From Amblyomma americanum (taxonomy: Eukaryota; Arthropoda; Arachnida; Ixodida; Ixodidae): 64,000 nt of DNA. Below the pieces are notes generated by a model. It saw only the letters and a program-made list of their open reading frames with translations, was not told where the DNA came from and did not search any database. The translations under genes were made by a program, and so were the position numbers. The DNA is taken from the NCBI RefSeq assembly GCF_052857255.1, contig NC_135505.1, positions 43,168,520 to 43,232,519 on the forward strand, given 5' to 3'. This document shows positions 47,392 to 58,834 of this stretch, one piece after another (positions within the stretch are counted from its first letter, which is position 1; each line of letters begins with the position of its first letter).

Positions 47392-47504
47392 CACATTACT
47401 GCACTGGCCGCCTGATGCATCCCAATGCTCCTGCTCCCACATTTCGGTTCCAAGTCATGTTTCGTTATAGTTAAATTTTTGTTCTTGCAGAAAATATGGC
47501 CTCT
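47392..47504. other. Spacer between RTE tail and P-like element
   Basis: No feature is visible. A terminal inverted repeat of the P-like element might lie here but I cannot identify it. Confidence 0.3.
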
Positions 47505-49645
47505 GGTTCACTAGAAGCAGGTCACGAATTTCTGGGGCACACTGTGAGAAGATGGTATTGTTGTAGATATATGCGTCATAATTTCTTTCTTAATGTTCTT
47601 GAGTGTAGCCCTGTTTTTAAGGATGCTCTCAGTATTCAAAATGAAGGCGGCTTCACAAAACTTGAGCAATTCAAGTGCTGCCTTTGAAGGGGATACAAGG
47701 GGCATCCTACCAGGCACAAAAGACTTGACACGTAACCAGCTGTTTTCAGCAAGGTTCAGACTGCTACATGTGAAGAATGCAGCACAATTATGGTATGTCT
47801 TAAAGCTCTTCACCTGACTAACTGCATAGCCACATATGTACATAAAGACCTCCCCAACATCCATTACCTCCAAAGAGTCTGTTGTTAGGGTGTAGTATAA
47901 CACCAGAGCAGGCTTGTTCTGCTCTGTCTGAAACCCCTATTATTTCCTTACTATCTGAACATGCATAGCTGCCTCTGGGGTATGGACGCAGAAATTGAGA
48001 AAGCGTAGCACTGCGCAATGCAGATTTTAACTCTCGTGGTGAAGGAACTGCATTCTTCATTCTGATTGTGGCAAAAAAGTTTTCTAGTGCATCCTGTCAA
48101 AAACGCGAAAGCAAAACAAAAAGAAACTTCTCCTTCACCACCAGATGCTCTTTAAGCTGCATTGCAGACATTGTTGTCAAAATAACACTAGCCTGCACTG
48201 GTTTCCATGAGCCTTCATAGGCGGAAATCTTCAACCCCTCAAAAAGTCTGATGACCTCTAAGAAGAACAGCTTTCCATGCGAACGAAGATGTCTCTCAGC
48301 CTGCTTTCCTGCTCTGAATGTAATTAAGGCAAACTAGCTGTAAACCTTTTCTATAAACCATGCGCTTGTTTCGGCCTCTTTGTCAAGTTTCCCATGTATT
48401 AAGTGGTAATAAATTTCAGCAGCTGTGTCGTGATTTAGCAACGTGTACGCTGTGCCAACTTTCATTTGTTTGTAGTGCCTTGGATTAAGGCACTTCTTTT
48501 TTAGTTTCGGAGCAAGCCTAAACTCACTCTTTTCTTCCAAATCTATTAGTTGTTTCACGTACTTAATGGAAACCTCGGCTGTGGGAAGATTGTTCTTGTG
48601 TACCGCATCAGCTGGCAGTAGAGCCCTTTAGAAAGATGGCCTCTAATGTTCTTCAAGAGTTGAGGTGCATCGGCGAGAAAGTAGAGACGCCTAGATGCAT
48701 CACTCGGATGTGGCAAATAGCAGTCTCGCTTTGATTGCTTTGTTACACCTATCCCATACAACCTCCAAATAGCCTGGTTGAAAGGCCCCATGTCGCTGAC
48801 ATCATGAACCCTCACACGAACGGCTCGCACGCGGAAATTGTGGCATTGATCTTGTCCTTCACAGACTGTGCATGGAAGAAGTGGCCGATGAATTCGTATG
48901 CCACAGTTTGTTTCCATCGTGTGGAAATGCCTCCTAACATAAACACAAAAGCATCTGTTGCACAGCAGGACTCAGGCAGTGTGTTGTTGGCCAATTGTAC
49001 AGATGGCCTCCCGATCCACATGTTGGTCGATGAGTCGAAGTCCAGGCTTTTATTGAATAGCATTTCATCATACATCAGAACTGCATGACATTCCTTCCCT
49101 GAAAGTTGGCCCATCTATGAAGCATAAAGAAAGAATATAGGTGTGTTCCGGATATTCACAAACAAGGCAAATACCTTGGCTCTCAGCAGATCGATGACCT
49201 CTGACAGTATGCCTGGGACAAACTTCAGTCTCTCTCTTTTGCGCTCCAAAGTTCGTTCAGAAGGAAGCGGAATCCTAAGTTCTCGTGGCACACTGTATCC
49301 TTGTGACCGGCAAGCAAGCCTCAGCCTAAGCGGGTTCACAGTGCTCTTAGAGCTCCAAAATAAACCTCGCATAGTAGTTTTTTTGCAAACATGTCACCTG
49401 GTCACCATTCAGGACGTCCGAAATACCTGCATGTACAATACAATGTTGTGGAAATACCTCTTTTGGTTATATGTAGGTTAGCTTCAGCCAGCAGTAATGT
49501 CTGGTAAATAAAAACGCAGGTTACCTTGCCTGAGATTCTTGTTTTCTTTTTCTAATGAAGAAACTTTTCGTTGCGATAACGAGAGCTTTCGTTTCAGGGC
49601 TGTGACCTCATCTTTTAGGGCATCACAGTCTGCGGCTGCAAACAA
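47505..49645 (-). pseudogene. P-element-superfamily transposase, multi-exon, decayed
   Basis: Minus strand, N to C. A coiled coil (ALKDEVTALKRKLSLSQRKV, 49640-49500) follows a TTTGTTTGCAG acceptor. Next comes GYSVPRELRIPLPSERTLER near 49300, then a 64-base GT-AG intron (49175-49112). After it lie the catalytic blocks: VLMYDEMLFNKSLDFDSST (first acidic residue), HDVSDMGPFNQAIWRLYGI (second), LADAPQLLKNIRGHL, and QDALENFFATIRM near 48080. The C-terminal block MYICGYAVSQVKSF is near 47830. These match P-element/THAP9-type transposases. Frameshifts near 48830 and 47900 and stops near 48340 and 48090 show it is dead. The THAP domain is not directly upstream. Confidence 0.85.
49112..49175 (-). other. 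Small intron in the P-like transposase
   Basis: On the minus strand the donor is AAG|GTATTT and the acceptor TATGCTTCATAG. Removing 64 bases joins DLLRAK to MGQLSGKECHA in phase. A second probable intron lies between about 49525 (AGGCAAG|GTAACC) and 49370. Confidence 0.75.
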
Positions 49646-49785
49646 ACACATGAACTGGATCAACGCCCATGACCCCAGCAGTTGACAGCCCAGTGCTTGC
49701 CAATTCACTGGAGTAGACGTGTCTGTCATAACAAGTGTACACTCCGGCAACACGCTGCACTTGATGATGTCTCAAACATATGAAC

Positions 49786-50000
49786 CTATCGCTGTACTAT
49801 GTCATGTGCTGGAAGGTCTTCTTTCTTATGAATTAAGCTAATATTTGCGTTCTTCCAAGCTTCTGGTGCGGTCGAAGTCATAAGTCGTTGCGTATGCAGG
49901 GTGGCTAGTTTTTCTATCGCTGTCTCGCCTCCGTTTTTCAAGAGATCTGCTGTTACCTGATCCTCACCACTCACCAGCTGCTTTTCTCTTTTGCATTGAA
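49786..50000 (-). pseudogene. RTE-type LINE, RT fragment (right part of a split copy)
   Basis: The minus-strand frame reads SGEDQVTADLLKNGGE, then APEAWKNANISLIHKKEDL. These are the RTE RT N-terminal blocks (A-P-G-E-D-x-I-x-x-E-L-L-K, W-x-x-A-x-I-x-L-I-x-K-K). It continues the copy at 52040-52480 across an inserted LINE. Confidence 0.8.
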
Positions 50001-50004
50001 CCGA

Positions 50005-52030
50005 AAGCTTTTAATTATCTTTTCTTCAAAATACCTTAAAGGGTCCAGAAGGGCATTGAGTAAGGAGGGCAAAATAACGGATTAAGTACGATAGGAACAA
50101 TTTGTTAAATACAACGCGCAGTACAAGGCAAAGAAGTAAAAACGATTATAAAGGGCAAATCGTAACAATACATACATCGCCGCGAGCGACAAAAAGTACA
50201 CAAAAGATAGCAAGGATGCATCGCGTGTGCGCAATACACATTTAAAGAAGCAGTGTTAGCCATAATAAAAATGCGAATTATTGAAACTACACAAGAAACA
50301 TTAGCAACAAGGAGAAAAAGAACTTATGGGACAAGACAACCTATAACAAGACACCATGTCGTTATAGAAAATGTGTGTGTAGCTGGTCTCGGAATCGTTG
50401 GTGGAAGCAGATAGATGCGATACTGCCGGGAAGATCATTCCAAAGAACAATGGCACGCGGATGTGCAGATGAATAGAAGGCTTGGGTTGTTCCGTATGTG
50501 CGTTTAATGCTATACTGATTATGCAGGCTCTTCAAGGGGCAGGGGAGATGGCCTGGTGTTGTGTCGATATTTATGAAGTAAGCATAAAAGAGCGATGGAG
50601 CGACGAATATCTAAAGGTTCAAGGGAGATACCAAGTTTGATCTCAGTGATGCTGAAATGGGGATTGTGATTTTGTGTGATGAAACAAGCTATTTTGTACG
50701 TCTTCAGGCATGTTGATAAGGTAGTTTTGATAAGGGGTCCACGTAGGTGAAGCAAGTTCTAGTTGTTGACACACAATTGTTAAACAAGCCACTTTTCTCA
50801 CGTTATTAGGGGCGTTCCGTAAGTTCCGGCGCCGGTACTCAAGTGACCTTGAAGATTTGGCGCATATGAATTTAATGTGCTTGGCCCGTGAAAGATTATC
50901 AGTGAGGTGAATACCTAGATTTTTATAAGATGGCGCCCGAGACACTAAGTTTACTGTCAATGGAGTACGAGAAATTAGAATCAGAACGCTTGCGGGTGAA
51001 AGAGATAATCTTGCATTTAGTTGAGTTTAGCATAATTTTCCATTTAAGACACCAATTTTAAATAATGTTCAGGTCAATTTCGGAAGCGAAGTGATCATCT
51101 ATAGAATTAATGGGCGGTATATAATGCAGTCGTTAGCAAAGAGTCGTAAGGAAGAGGATATGTCTGTGGGCAAGTCGTTAATGTATATTAGAAACAATAA
51201 TTGGCCAAGAACACTGCCTTGAGGTAAGCTAGATGCTACATCACAGAGTGGGAAGGTGAAATTGTTTACTGTAGTGAACTGCTGGCGAAAAGAAGGAAAG
51301 TTACAAAGCCATGACAATGTTAAAGAATCAAGGCAAACAGCAGACAATTTTGAGAACAAGCGGTAATGGGCAATGCGGTCAAAAGCTTTGCCACAATCTA
51401 AAAAGATACAGTCAGTTTGCAGGTTAGCGTTCATGTTGGAGTGCAAGTCAGTCGTAAATTCTAGCAGTTGGGAGTCACAAGAACACCCTTCCCGGAAGCC
51501 ATGCTGATTAGGAAAAAAGAAAGAATTTAGTACTAGGTGGCAGTAAATATGAGAATCCATGACGTGTTCGAGTAATTTACAGCAAATGCATGTTAGCGAA
51601 ATGGGGCGGTTGGTTTCGGGTGAATTTATGTTTCCGATTTTGAACACTGAACGATCTTAGCAATTTTACAATCTGTAGGAAGCAAACCAGATGATAATGA
51701 TTGCCGAGAGATGAGGCAGATAATTTCACTGGGGACTGATGCAGTGTTCTTCAATATTTCAGAATTAATGTTGTCAACACCAGCGGGTAAAGAAACCTTA
51801 AGATTTGCAATGAGACGAGCGATTCCTTTAGCAGTAATGGTAATAGGGGCCGTATATTGGTAATCATGATCATGAACAATGGGTATGTTGGAATGATCTT
51901 CCCGTGTGAACATTGATGCAAAGTATCTATTAAATGCTTGGAGACATAAACTCTCCGAAAGCAGTACGTGAGCGTCATTTCACAATGGAAATTGGTTGGT
52001 AGTACTGTCGGGAGATATCACACGCAAAAC
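50005..52030 (-). pseudogene. CR1-like LINE inserted in an RTE copy
   Basis: Minus strand. The frame 51913-51626 gives the pre-RT linker (SLPAGVDNINSEILKNTASV). The frame 51647-51099 carries RPISLTCICCKLLEHVM, NQHGFREGCSCDSQLLEF, FLDCGKAFDRIAH and LPQGSVLGQLLFLIYIND. The catalytic box is LFANDC where FADD is expected, so the first aspartate is lost. The thumb is in 50960-50643 (SYKNLGIHLTDNLS). The 3' UTR ends near 50010 with a gaccctttaaggtatttt-like sequence. It is related to the LINE at 1458 and inactive. Confidence 0.85.
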
Positions 52031-52039
52031 TTTTTGGGA

Positions 52040-52480
52040 TTAGATTTTAGGAGAGGGGTAGGTTACTTCCTCTTTCGTTACAGGCGGGATGACGCATTGC
52101 TGTGCGCTACTGTCTCTCTCATTAACGTTATGATTACATTGGCTATTGTATAGATTTGTGTAGAACTCTTTGACTTCTTCAACTATCTTATCCATATTGC
52201 TTATGACTCTGCCCTCCTTGTCTCTTAACGCATACATGTGGTTTTTAAGTACGCCTATTGCTTAGTTCCCTCTTCACCGCTTTTAGGCTACCTCCTTTCT
52301 TCAGAGCACGCTCAATTTTCTCCGTATTGAACTTACTTATGCCGGCTACCTTGCGCTTATTTATTAACTTTGATAACTCTACAAGTTCTATTCTGTCTGT
52401 ACGGTTAGACACCCTCATGCTTTGGCGTTTCCTATTCAGATCTTTTGTCTCCTGAAATAGCTTGCCGGTATTCTGTCGAA
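52040..52480 (-). pseudogene. RTE-type LINE, linker region (left part of a split copy)
   Basis: Minus-strand pieces: the frame 52601-52245 from about TVRQNTGKLFQETKDLNRK through LVELSKLINKRKVAGISKFN, then 52237-52040 with ALRDKEGRVISNMDKIVEEV, KEFYTNLYNS and VTKEEV. This is the segment between endonuclease and RT in RTE elements. It stops where the CR1-like LINE begins and resumes at 49990. Confidence 0.78.
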
Positions 52481-52744
52481 CTGTCCTACCACATACATAT
52501 GTGCATGCATAAATATGCCAAATTGTAACAATACATCGCAAAATCAATACACCTAAAGAGCTGCATTTAAGTTTCGCATTATGTAGTGTCGTAACTGTCA
52601 CTAATGTTTTGTCTTTATATTCTGTTTCCCATACATTACCTCGTAGCGAACGCTTGCAGTCTTCTTATTTTCGAAGTGTTGCCAACAAGCATTTCTTAAA
52701 CAGTTTCTTTATTCTATACCCCACATGGGCTATTCAACCACGCC

Positions 52745-55130
52745 TTTACTGTTGTGAGCTATATATACAACCATCATTCATATGTGAACTCACCTGCAAG
52801 ATCAAAATGCTGGCTACAAACGGTTGGAGCTGCTGCCTTGGGCTTCAGCAGCGACTGGCCAGGCAGCATTTTAGGGGCAGCCGACACTCAGAGTTGTGTG
52901 TACAAAGCAGTCACTGAAAGCTTCCAGGCGACTTCAAGAACCTGGCATGTAATGCTGATTGGCCAGAGGTTGTTACCATAATGCCAGCTGTTCGTGCTGG
53001 TCTTTAACGCCTGAGCCAAAGCTACAATCATCCGAAAAAGTCATCCATGGCATTAACATAATGAGGAACGTATACAACCAGCATTCATTAAGAGCTCATC
53101 TGCAAGCTGGAATTGCTGGCTCAGACCAAGTGCAGGAGGTACTGCCTTGGGTTACAGCAGCGACTGGCCTGGAGGTATTTTCGGCGCAGCAGGCACTGGA
53201 AGTTGTGTGCGGAAAAGAGTCAATGAAAGCTTTCAGGCGACTTCAAGCACTGGCATGTCACGCTGATTGTAAGAGGCTATTACCATAACGCCAGCTGTAC
53301 GTGCTCGTATTTAACACCTGACCCAAAGCTACAATCGTCCGTAGAAGTCATCCATGGCATTAACATTATGAGGAACATATGCAACCACCATTCAATAACA
53401 TCTCACCTGCGAGCTCAAATTGCTGGCTCAGATCTTTGGTTACAGGCGCGAAAACAGACACAACACACGGTAGTAAGACAGGACGGAGCGCCACTCACAA
53501 CTGATTTATTTGAAGGCAACACGGACAAATATATACCATCATACACGCAAGGAATGCTATCATCTTCAAAGTTGATATTATTGCGAACGAGTGAAAAAAA
53601 ATGTTCACTGCCAAAGATATGGACGTGTCGCTGATGCACATGCTTCCTCTCTTTGCAATAAAAAATTTCGATTAATTTTCTGGCTTTTGTGTCTTTGATT
53701 TTAGATAAAACACGCGCACTGGAAAAACATATAGCGCACAAGAGCATGACGGGCAGGACCTTATATACTTATGCATATTTAGGCCTCCTTTATCTTGCTT
53801 TACGTTTCTTTCATGTTCGCTGATTCACTCGTTAGCGCAGCGCCCAGTTTGCCCTATATAGGAGCGGCCGCACGAGAGGGGTATTTCTGTAGACAACACC
53901 TTCGTGCGGCCGCTCCTTTATGGGGCGAACTGGGCGCTGCGTTAACAAGCGAATCAGGAAACATGAAGAAACGTAGAGGAAGATAAACAAGGGCCAAATA
54001 TGCCTAAGCATATAGGCTTTGCCTGCCACGCTCTTGTGAGCCATGTTTTTCCGGAGCGCGTATTCTATCTAAAAGCAAAGACACAAAAGCCAGAGAATTA
54101 TCGAAGCTTTTTTTATTGCAAATACAGGAAGCATTTGCATCAGCTACACGTCCATATCTTTGTATAAGGCAGAGAACAATTGTTTCACTCGTTCGCTGTC
54201 ATATCAACTTTGAAGATGGTAGCATTCCTTGCGTGTATGATGGCATATATTTGTCCGTGTTGCCTTAAAATCAATCAGTTGTGAGTGGCGCTCCGTCCTG
54301 TCTTAATACCTTGTGTTGTGTCTGTTTTCGCGCCTGTAACCAAAGATGTACAGTTACCAACTTGCCCAGAAAGGCGTTCTTTTATGCTGGCTCAGACCAA
54401 GTGCTGGAGCTGCTGCTTTGGGCTTCAGCAGCGACTGGCCAGGAGGTATTTTCTGGGCAGCAGGCACTGAATGTTATGTGCAGAAAACAGTCACCGAAAG
54501 CTTCCAGGCGACTTCAAGGACTGGCATGTCATGCTGATTGGTCAGGGGTTGTAACCTTATGGTAACAACCCCTGTTTGTACTGGTATTTAACGCCTGACC
54601 CAAAGCTACAGTCATCCACAAAAGTCATCTATTGCATTAACATTATGAGGAACATATACAACCACCATTCAATGAGATCTCACCGGCAAGCTCGAATTTC
54701 TGGCTCAGATTCAGTGCTGGAGCCGCTATCTTGGGCTTTAGCAGCGACTGCCCAGGAGGTACTCTCAGGGCAGCAGGCACTGAATGTTGTGTGGAGAAAA
54801 GAGTCACTGAAAGCTTCCAGGCGACTTCAAGCGCCTGGCATGTCAAGCTGATTGGTCAGAAGTTGTTACCATAACGCCAGCTGTTCGTGCCGGTATATCA
54901 CGCCTGACCCAAAGCTACAGTCATCCGCACAAGTCATCCATGGCATTAACATTATGAGGAACATATAGAACCACCATTAAATAAGATCTCACCTGCAAGC
55001 TCGAATTGCTGGCAAAGACCAAGTGCTGGAGCCGCTGTCTTGGGATTTAGCAGCGACTGGCCAGGATGTACTCTGAGGGCAGCAGGCACTGAATGTTATG
55101 TGTGAGAAAACAGCAAAGGGATGCTTTCCA
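52745..55130. repeat. 307-bp satellite array, about four and a half units
   Basis: Units start near 52759, 53064, 53372, 54652 and 54959, each with a atacaaccaccattca-like word, then ctcacctgcaagctc, tgctggctcagaccaagtgc and gcttcagcagcgactggcc. Spacing is 305-308 bases once the element at 53433-54384 is removed. Frames within the units are repeated by-products; stops differ between units, arguing against a repeat protein. Confidence 0.92.
53433..54384. mobile_element. 952-bp foldback element with 12-bp target duplication
   Basis: The two halves are inverted copies of about 430 bases. The ends read tctttggttacaggcgcgaa and its complement at 54346. The centre (about 53865-53912) lies between ggagcggccgcacgag and its complement. 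A 38-base unpaired tail (54347-54384) follows. The 12-mer tgctggctcaga flanks it at 53421-53432 and 54385-54396, inside the satellite. The arms differ by scattered substitutions. It shares AGACACAACAC and a similar tail with the element at 39347. No transposase. Confidence 0.9.
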
Positions 55131-56632
55131 GAGGACTTTAAATACAGAATTGCATTTCAGGCTTAATTTTAGAGTTGTGACTGTCTTTTGTAGTAATTGC
55201 CAGCAACAAAACTTGGAAGCTAGTCCATGAAAACATGTGTCGTAAAGAAAGTAGATCCTGACTATATACTCATGAGCTACGACCACACCGATCAAGTGTT
55301 AACCGAACTGCCCTTAGTAACATAGTTTCATGAGACATGCAGTGCACGGCATGCTGTACATTACAAGTATATTTCTCATGCTCTAAATTGACCAACCACT
55401 TTTGATTATGGATGCCACTGCAGTTTGAGCCCAGGTCAATGTACTCAGCGAGGAACAGATTTATGCTCATGTGAAGCTTTGTATTGAAGGCTAAAGTACC
55501 TTGAACTGATGATGTGGCCAGCAGAGCAAGGGGTTGACGGATTCCCTCCTGTGCACGAGGTGACACGGGGGAGGGGCTGTCGTGAAGCAAGCTGCCTGGA
55601 AAGCCATCTGCAGTTACAGTAGTGAGGACTTTTGTTTACTCAAAAATAAGAAAGGCTCGATCACTGAATTCTATGTTCTTGATATGCGAGTACGGAGTTT
55701 CAGAACGTGCCTTCGGGTCGGGTGTTTTCTTTTCCACCAGCTGCAGTTGTATCATCACCACAACCTTGCTTCTCTGTGTGTTAGAGCAGTGGAACTGTTA
55801 CATATATGAGGAAAGAGCACAGACTACAATGCACTAGTGATAAAATTGCATGGTACTGCTAGCTTTCTTCCAGTTTTGTGGGGCTGGTGGCAAAAGAGCG
55901 AAGGAACAGCAGTGGGCTCCTTTATGCCATGCTTCTTTATGCCATGCTTCAGAAGAATCAGAGGCTCGAACTGATTTGCTGTAAAATGCTCCTTGAAATT
56001 TTAACAAAAAGCGGTTACTCCCGAACTGATAATGGGTGGTTACAAAGCTTGAAAATGAGAGAATAAAGCTGCCAGAGCTGGTAACTGTTGCGGGGCAGTC
56101 CTTTTTTGTACAGAACACTTTTCTCGTAAACAAAATGAGTGCCAATACGGAAATTTTGAAAGGAAACTTTCCCGCTTGAAGGCGACAGATTTTCCGATCG
56201 AAACCGCATGTGCTTTTGATGAAGAAGAGCGAAATGCACAGACAAAAAATTCATTCCGAGAAAGGCGAGAAAGGCGTATCCCGCCGTTTCTTAATTCCAC
56301 TTCTGTACTGCAAATGAGTCTTCAGCACCAGTATCATAACCCTATTCAGGATCCGCGTCGCGCGCCAATGGTGTGCTCTTTGAATAAAAACCCGTCTATT
56401 ATCGCTCCTGGTTTTTCGGAAGAACACGTCATGGAGGGGCTCTACTTGGAATCAGCAAGAACATTTGACACCGGAGCACTGTCGACCAAACAACCTGGCA
56501 TTAGGCAAGCCACCGTAGTAACAATGTAGCACATGTGTTAATCTCGTCTGCATAAGACCACCATTAATATTTGCAGCTTTGTCTGACGAACTTATTGAAG
56601 CAGAGAGAAGAGGCAGAAAATTTCAGACTTAC
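55131..56632. other. No gene recognised
   Basis: Frames of about 100 codons (55590-55270 and 56145-55834, minus; 56176-56529, plus) have no domain I can name. If the THAP exon and the P-like transposase once formed one gene, a linking exon should be near here; a candidate piece (HFVYEKSVLYKKGLP, minus, near 56130) is too weak to call. Confidence 0.4.
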
Positions 56633-56795
56633 CTCGCAAAACTTGCTGGACTTATTCGGCGAGAATTCGCTCATGCCGATGCGATCCAATTAAACTTTCG
56701 TTCGCTTCTTGTTGTCCTTGCCCAGGGGCACCGAAAAGAGACTTTTGCCCCTTCCCCGAGCTTGTCGAGCAACCAAAGGCACAGCACACAGTCAT
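56633..56795 (-). pseudogene. THAP-domain exon, decayed
   Basis: Minus strand. ATG at 56795 opens MTVCCAFGCSTSSGKGQKSL, the C-x4-C start of a THAP zinc domain. A one-base shift leads to FSVPLGKDNKKRTKV, a stop where THAP domains have tryptophan, then LDRIGMSEFSPNKSSKFCE ending at a consensus GTAAGT donor (56632-56627). The C-H pair expected next (C-x-x-H-F) would start in the following exon. THAP domains bind DNA at the N-terminus of P-element transposases and host THAP proteins. The shift and stop make it a pseudogene. Confidence 0.6.
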
Positions 56796-58834
56796 GACCC
56801 GCGACGGGTCACTACCCGACCCGCTAGGCAGGTGAGTAGTTCACCACTTTGCTGGAGCAAAAATAAAGGAGGTTATGGCTCGAGTCATAGCACAGACCAA
56901 GCTTACGCCAAGCGCAAAACAAGGCAGTTAGTCTTCTAGAGGTTGAGAAACAGCGTAGCAGCGTGAAGGCACAAGATTAGCTCGAACGTTCAAGTATGCT
57001 GCGCCGAGGCGATCGCTGTTCCTAAACGAGCAGACGTTTTTTTCTCCTCCGTGCGAGCAGATACAAAATGGATGCCGACTTCCGACAGAAAAACGGAAAC
57101 CGGAACCGGAAAAGCCATATGCAGATACGGAAAAAAGGCGGCGGCGTACTTAAATGTCTGGCGGTGCTTAAAAAAGCGGTAGTGACAATAGAGGGGCTTT
57201 ATGCTGTACAACAGCCACGGCAGTTTCAGGAAGGCGGTCGCACGCAAGGAGAGTCAATCTAAGCGGTATTTTTCAGATAAAGAACAAAGTACGGGCTCAA
57301 AACAATTTAAGGTTGAAGGGCGCTCAACAGCATAATCATCCGAGAACGTTACCGTGGCACGCCAAATGGGATAGACAAACCACGAAAGCCCAACTGAATA
57401 GACGCGTTCCGTCAAAGCGAAAGAAACCTACCCCATTGTGGCGAGGCTGCGGAAGTTCTTGCACGACGAGTGAAACTGGCAGTGAGCCACAAATAAGCAG
57501 CAGAACGCGCGCCTGTAAAAAAAAGAAAAGAAGGGTATTTCGGAAACGAGAGAGGAATGCACGCTTCTTTTATACTCGATCATCCCGCCTTCGACTTCAA
57601 CTTTTCGAGTGCTGCTCAGGTGTCGGAGACGCCACGCGTCTCCGACACCTGATTATTGTCGCGTGGCGTCGGGAGCTCGCAGGTGTCACCCCGCACTTAA
57701 CACATCCGTTTTTTGCCGTGTCGCGCCTGCTAAAGCCACTGTCGGTCTGCGACCGCGCAGGGCGCCGCTGAAGAATAGAAACTAGTACCTGTCTTGAGTC
57801 TGAACATGGTTTTTGGAGGGATTCAAGTAACAAATCATCCTTCAATTTATACTCCTGTTAACTGTTTTTGAGCTTTAGAGCTGAGCGAGTTTTATACGCT
57901 TCTTAATTTTAACTCCCTGATGTGGCTTTTTAAGATGTTTATATTTTGTAAAGAACCTCAGTGTTGGGTTGTTCTTTGTAAAGGGAACGACCTGCAAAGC
58001 AACAGTGCTTTTTGAGCTGCAATCGTGCACCCGCGCGATTATTCTGCTATATTTCGTTCATTTCTTTTCATGGCGTATATTTTTCCTAAACTTTGGTGCA
58101 AATTATTTTGAGGCATACATTTGTAGTAAACAGGCTCTGCTGCGTATTGCGGCAGTGCCCGCTAAAGAGCGGAAGTACAGGAATGTAACTTATAAGAATT
58201 TAACTGTGGCGTAGTGCCTCGCTTGGGCGCTGCTAGATTATTTCGAGCTATAATTCTGTCAGCTTGCCATGTGGCTCTGCAAATAAGGTTACCTGCAGAA
58301 TTAAAGTTTTGCAGTATGTTTTAAGTTGTATTAAGTTTTAACTTGTGTTACGTATGTATTAAGATCTGCAGTGCAAGCGTCCAGGCGTCGTTGCGTTTGC
58401 TGTCATGATGGACGGAAAGGAAGACCGCAGTTTTGCTGGTTACAAATGAAGAATAGCTTGGGGCAAAAATGCAAGTCTCTGTCTGAACTCTTGGTGGATT
58501 CGTCCCTGCCCTGATGACGTCCGAGATGGTATACACCTTGCCGACCAATTGCAGACTTATAATTTTTATTCTGTGCTGAAGTGTCACGCACAATGACAAC
58601 GCTTTGGAGAGGTCTCATCATCTCAACCTTGCATCCGGTTCACTCTTCGTGTTCATTCGAAAAAAATGTGGTTTAATTTGAGAGGGATTTTAGAGGTATC
58701 TCTGCGGTGTAATCAGTTTTATTTTTTTGGTGTTCTCGCGGGACGAGCGGGCTACAGATGGTACTTCGTTTTGCCATGTGTGGCTTGGCGTTTGTGGTCC
58801 CGTTTGCCTCGCCTCGCAGAGAAATTCCGAGAGC
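56796..58834. other. No gene recognised; GC-richer patch with a hairpin
   Basis: From about 57060 to 57770 the sequence is purine- and CpG-rich and contains a 152-codon frame (57313-57771, plus) that is basic and low in complexity at its N-terminal end, without a domain. It could be a promoter-proximal region or repeat 5' UTR; I cannot tell. Confidence 0.35.
57617..57651. repeat. Perfect 16-bp stem, 3-base loop hairpin
   Basis: The arms caggtgtcggagacgc and gcgtctccgacacctg flank the loop cac. It is GC-rich and would be very stable as RNA or cruciform DNA. No U-run follows and no repeat family is evident. Confidence 0.9.

Noticed and set aside
53415..53747. Minus-strand 110-codon frame
   Set aside because: Lies in the arm of the foldback element; its mirror arm has no equivalent open frame.
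57313..57771. 152-codon plus-strand frame
   Set aside because: Basic, low-complexity, overlapped by an opposite frame, and crosses a perfect hairpin. No domain.
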